DNA of 64,000 nucleotides from Archegozetes longisetosus (taxonomy: Eukaryota > Arthropoda > Arachnida > Sarcoptiformes > Trhypochthoniidae): assembly GCA_018873245.2 (NCBI GenBank), contig JAEMBT020000009.1:16983794-17047793 (forward strand). Direction: 5' to 3'. Under the pieces are notes generated by a model. The model had not been told where the DNA came from and made no database searches. It was given only the letters and a program-made list of their open reading frames with translations. Of the stretch, positions 62,555 through 64,000 are shown piece by piece. Numbering within the stretch: position 1 is the stretch's first letter; each line of letters begins with the position of its first letter. The position numbers and the translations under genes were made by a program.

Positions 62555-63028
62555 TTATCCGATTCTGGCTTTGAAGAAAGCATTTGATGGTGAATGATGT
62601 ATAGGCTTAGCATACGTGACATCGACGGGTCCGATACAACTCTGCGGATCTGAAAAGTAATAACATAACTTTCTGGGAGCCATTCGATGCCTTTTGATGA
62701 CTTGACAACACAATCCTCTACTTGAGTCGCATTCAGAGCTGGTACTGCATTCGTTATCTATTGATTGCAATCAATAGTTTTGCAAAACAAGATTCATATG
62801 TATATGAAAAATAAATTCTAGCTATTAGTGTCAAATACATACTGTACTGTTTTTTCATCATTTCTCTCCCTATTGGCTGACATGATCGTTGGCGTTGTTG
62901 ATGTAGAACTGAAGGATTGACAATAAGGTTGACATTATAAGTACAACTCAAACCTGCCTCACAGTCGTCGTCAGACTGACACGTTTCACCTTCACTCACA
63001 CCATATATTGGTAAACAAGTGCCAGCAA
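62555..63028 (-). CDS. Cysteine-rich secreted prohormone-like protein, last two exons (5' partial)
   Basis: Two minus-strand exons: 63028-62843 and 62757-62555, phase consistent, about 129 residues of the C-terminal part. Exon A starts VAGTCLPIYGVSEGETCQSD and contains CEAGLSC and RSCQP. Exon B contains NECSTSSECDSSRGLCCQV, RMAPRKLCYYF and CIGPVDVTYAKP. The two clusters of C-x6-C-x5-C-type spacing recall colipase/dickkopf-like disulfide folds, and the RGLCCQ...PRK.CYF...CIGPV arrangement reminds me of arthropod prohormone-3-type precursors, a family of neuroendocrine secreted proteins. That family match is from memory and unverified. The signal-peptide exon must lie beyond 63028 on the right; I could not find it before the window end. 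Confidence 0.7.
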
Positions 63029-64000
63029 CTGCAAAATTATAAGTTATCAAAATTTATTTAAGTTTAGTTTTTAGAAAGCCTTATATAAAGATATGAGGAT
63101 ATTGTCGAGAAAAGAGTTCGCCTCAGTGTCTTTTTTTTGAATAAAAGTCTATTCATTACAATACATGGAGTTCTGGGACTAACTAAGCTGATAATGAAAT
63201 TTTGATCCACCAAGTAGATTGTGTTGATAAACTTAAATTAGTCTAATAATAGTGTTGTTTGAAATGAGATATATTACTCTATATAGTGATACACTATTCC
63301 CGCATTACTAACTATTCAAACTAATCACTAGTGTTAATACTGAGCTCATTGAGTAGTTTGACGTTCAATTTAGTTAAGAATCACATTCTTCTCAAGCTAT
63401 AAAAAAGTATTGTTAAGTCAGTAATTTAGATGAAGCCAGAAATGAAAATAAGGTAGAGAAAGGCAGTGCTATGTATGCTGAGAATGAGATTACGAACTAG
63501 TGAAATAGTAATGCTATTTCATCAATAAAAGTCCCTACAATTCAACTCTCTATTGGGAGTAACACTTTTGGCCAAACATCAATTTATAGCATTGCACTTA
63601 TTGTATTTTCCTGTCACGAATTCGCTACTATCTCAAGTTTTTAGGCTACAAAGAACTTTCTGACGCACTCAACTCGTGTTGCGTTCTTGAGACTGAGTCT
63701 GAGTCTGTGCCTGAGTCTGGCTTTGTGCCTGATCTTAGCAACTCATTACAGTTACATTTTATGTTTCATTAAATATCACCTAAATTACAAACAGGATCAT
63801 ATCTTCGGTGACTTTAAGACGATTGTAGACTTGGACTAGATTAGAACACATTAGAGACCTGTTAGCATACTTTCAATTAAATTAGTTGTGAATACTATAG
63901 GATGATAATAATCATTACTCTAATATCGCTAGAGATAGAATATAAGATCACTTTAATCTTACGTTCTCATCACACTGAACTCACTGAACTCACCTAACTC
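63029..64000. other. Intron or upstream region of the prohormone-like gene
   Basis: No recognisable signal-peptide exon was found on the minus strand. Contains a GAGTCTG-type short repeat at about 63693-63735. Otherwise unstructured AT-rich sequence. Confidence 0.5.

Noticed and set aside
1-64000. CRISPR arrays, bacterial operons, ribosomal RNA genes or confident tRNA genes
   Set aside because: None seen. The tandem repeats present have no spacer organisation, and no sequence folds convincingly as a tRNA.
1-64000. Retrovirus-like, LTR or Polinton-type elements
   Set aside because: No reverse transcriptase, integrase, capsid or polymerase signature and no long direct terminal repeats were recognised; all mobile elements seen are DNA-transposon types.

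Overview
The window looks like nuclear DNA of an arthropod. It is strongly AT-rich and all genes follow eukaryotic exon/intron logic (GT-AG introns, AATAAA signals). It carries a peritrophin-type chitin-binding protein, a proline-rich cuticle-like protein, an amidated neuropeptide precursor and a cysteine-rich prohormone-like protein. A mite or other chelicerate would fit, but nothing here proves it.

Layout. 1-7080 is gene-free and holds non-autonomous transposons: an 88-bp TA-flanked hairpin, a 612-bp element with 9-bp target duplications, and a 1.2-kb foldback with a second foldback inside one arm. 7081-20112 is gene-dense: a neuropeptide precursor (+), a CENP-C-like cupin protein (-), a mitochondrial CLPB/SKD3 disaggregase (+), a proline-rich secreted protein (-), a chitin-binding protein (-), ORMDL (-), a small cysteine-rich secreted peptide (-), and an F-box/leucine-rich-repeat protein (-). 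22235-39342 is a single peptide-type GPCR with six coding exons spread over 17 kb; its introns hold a hAT element with an 8-bp duplication and several tandem repeats. 39343-52977 has no host gene, only decayed Tc1/mariner-like and hAT-like transposase relics and MITEs. 52978-59368 is dense again: SPOUT1/CENP-32 methyltransferase (+), a long repeat-bearing protein with an SxIP motif (-), and endonuclease G (+). The right end holds the last two exons of a secreted cysteine-rich prohormone-like gene (-) whose 5' part lies beyond what I can resolve.

Gene arrangement. CENP-C-like/CLPB and SxIP protein/EndoG are divergent pairs separated by about 420 and 350 bp. Neuropeptide/CENP-C-like, CLPB/proline-rich and SPOUT1/SxIP protein are convergent pairs with short gaps. 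Functional themes are mitochondria (CLPB, EndoG), mitosis (CENP-C-like, SPOUT1/CENP-32, possibly the SxIP protein), secretion to the cuticle, and peptide signalling. I see no evidence that neighbours act in one pathway.

Two genes that otherwise look intact (CLPB and the SxIP protein) show single-base reading-frame slips; assembly indels are the simplest explanation. Exon boundaries were derived by hand from splice dinucleotides, phase consistency and family conservation.
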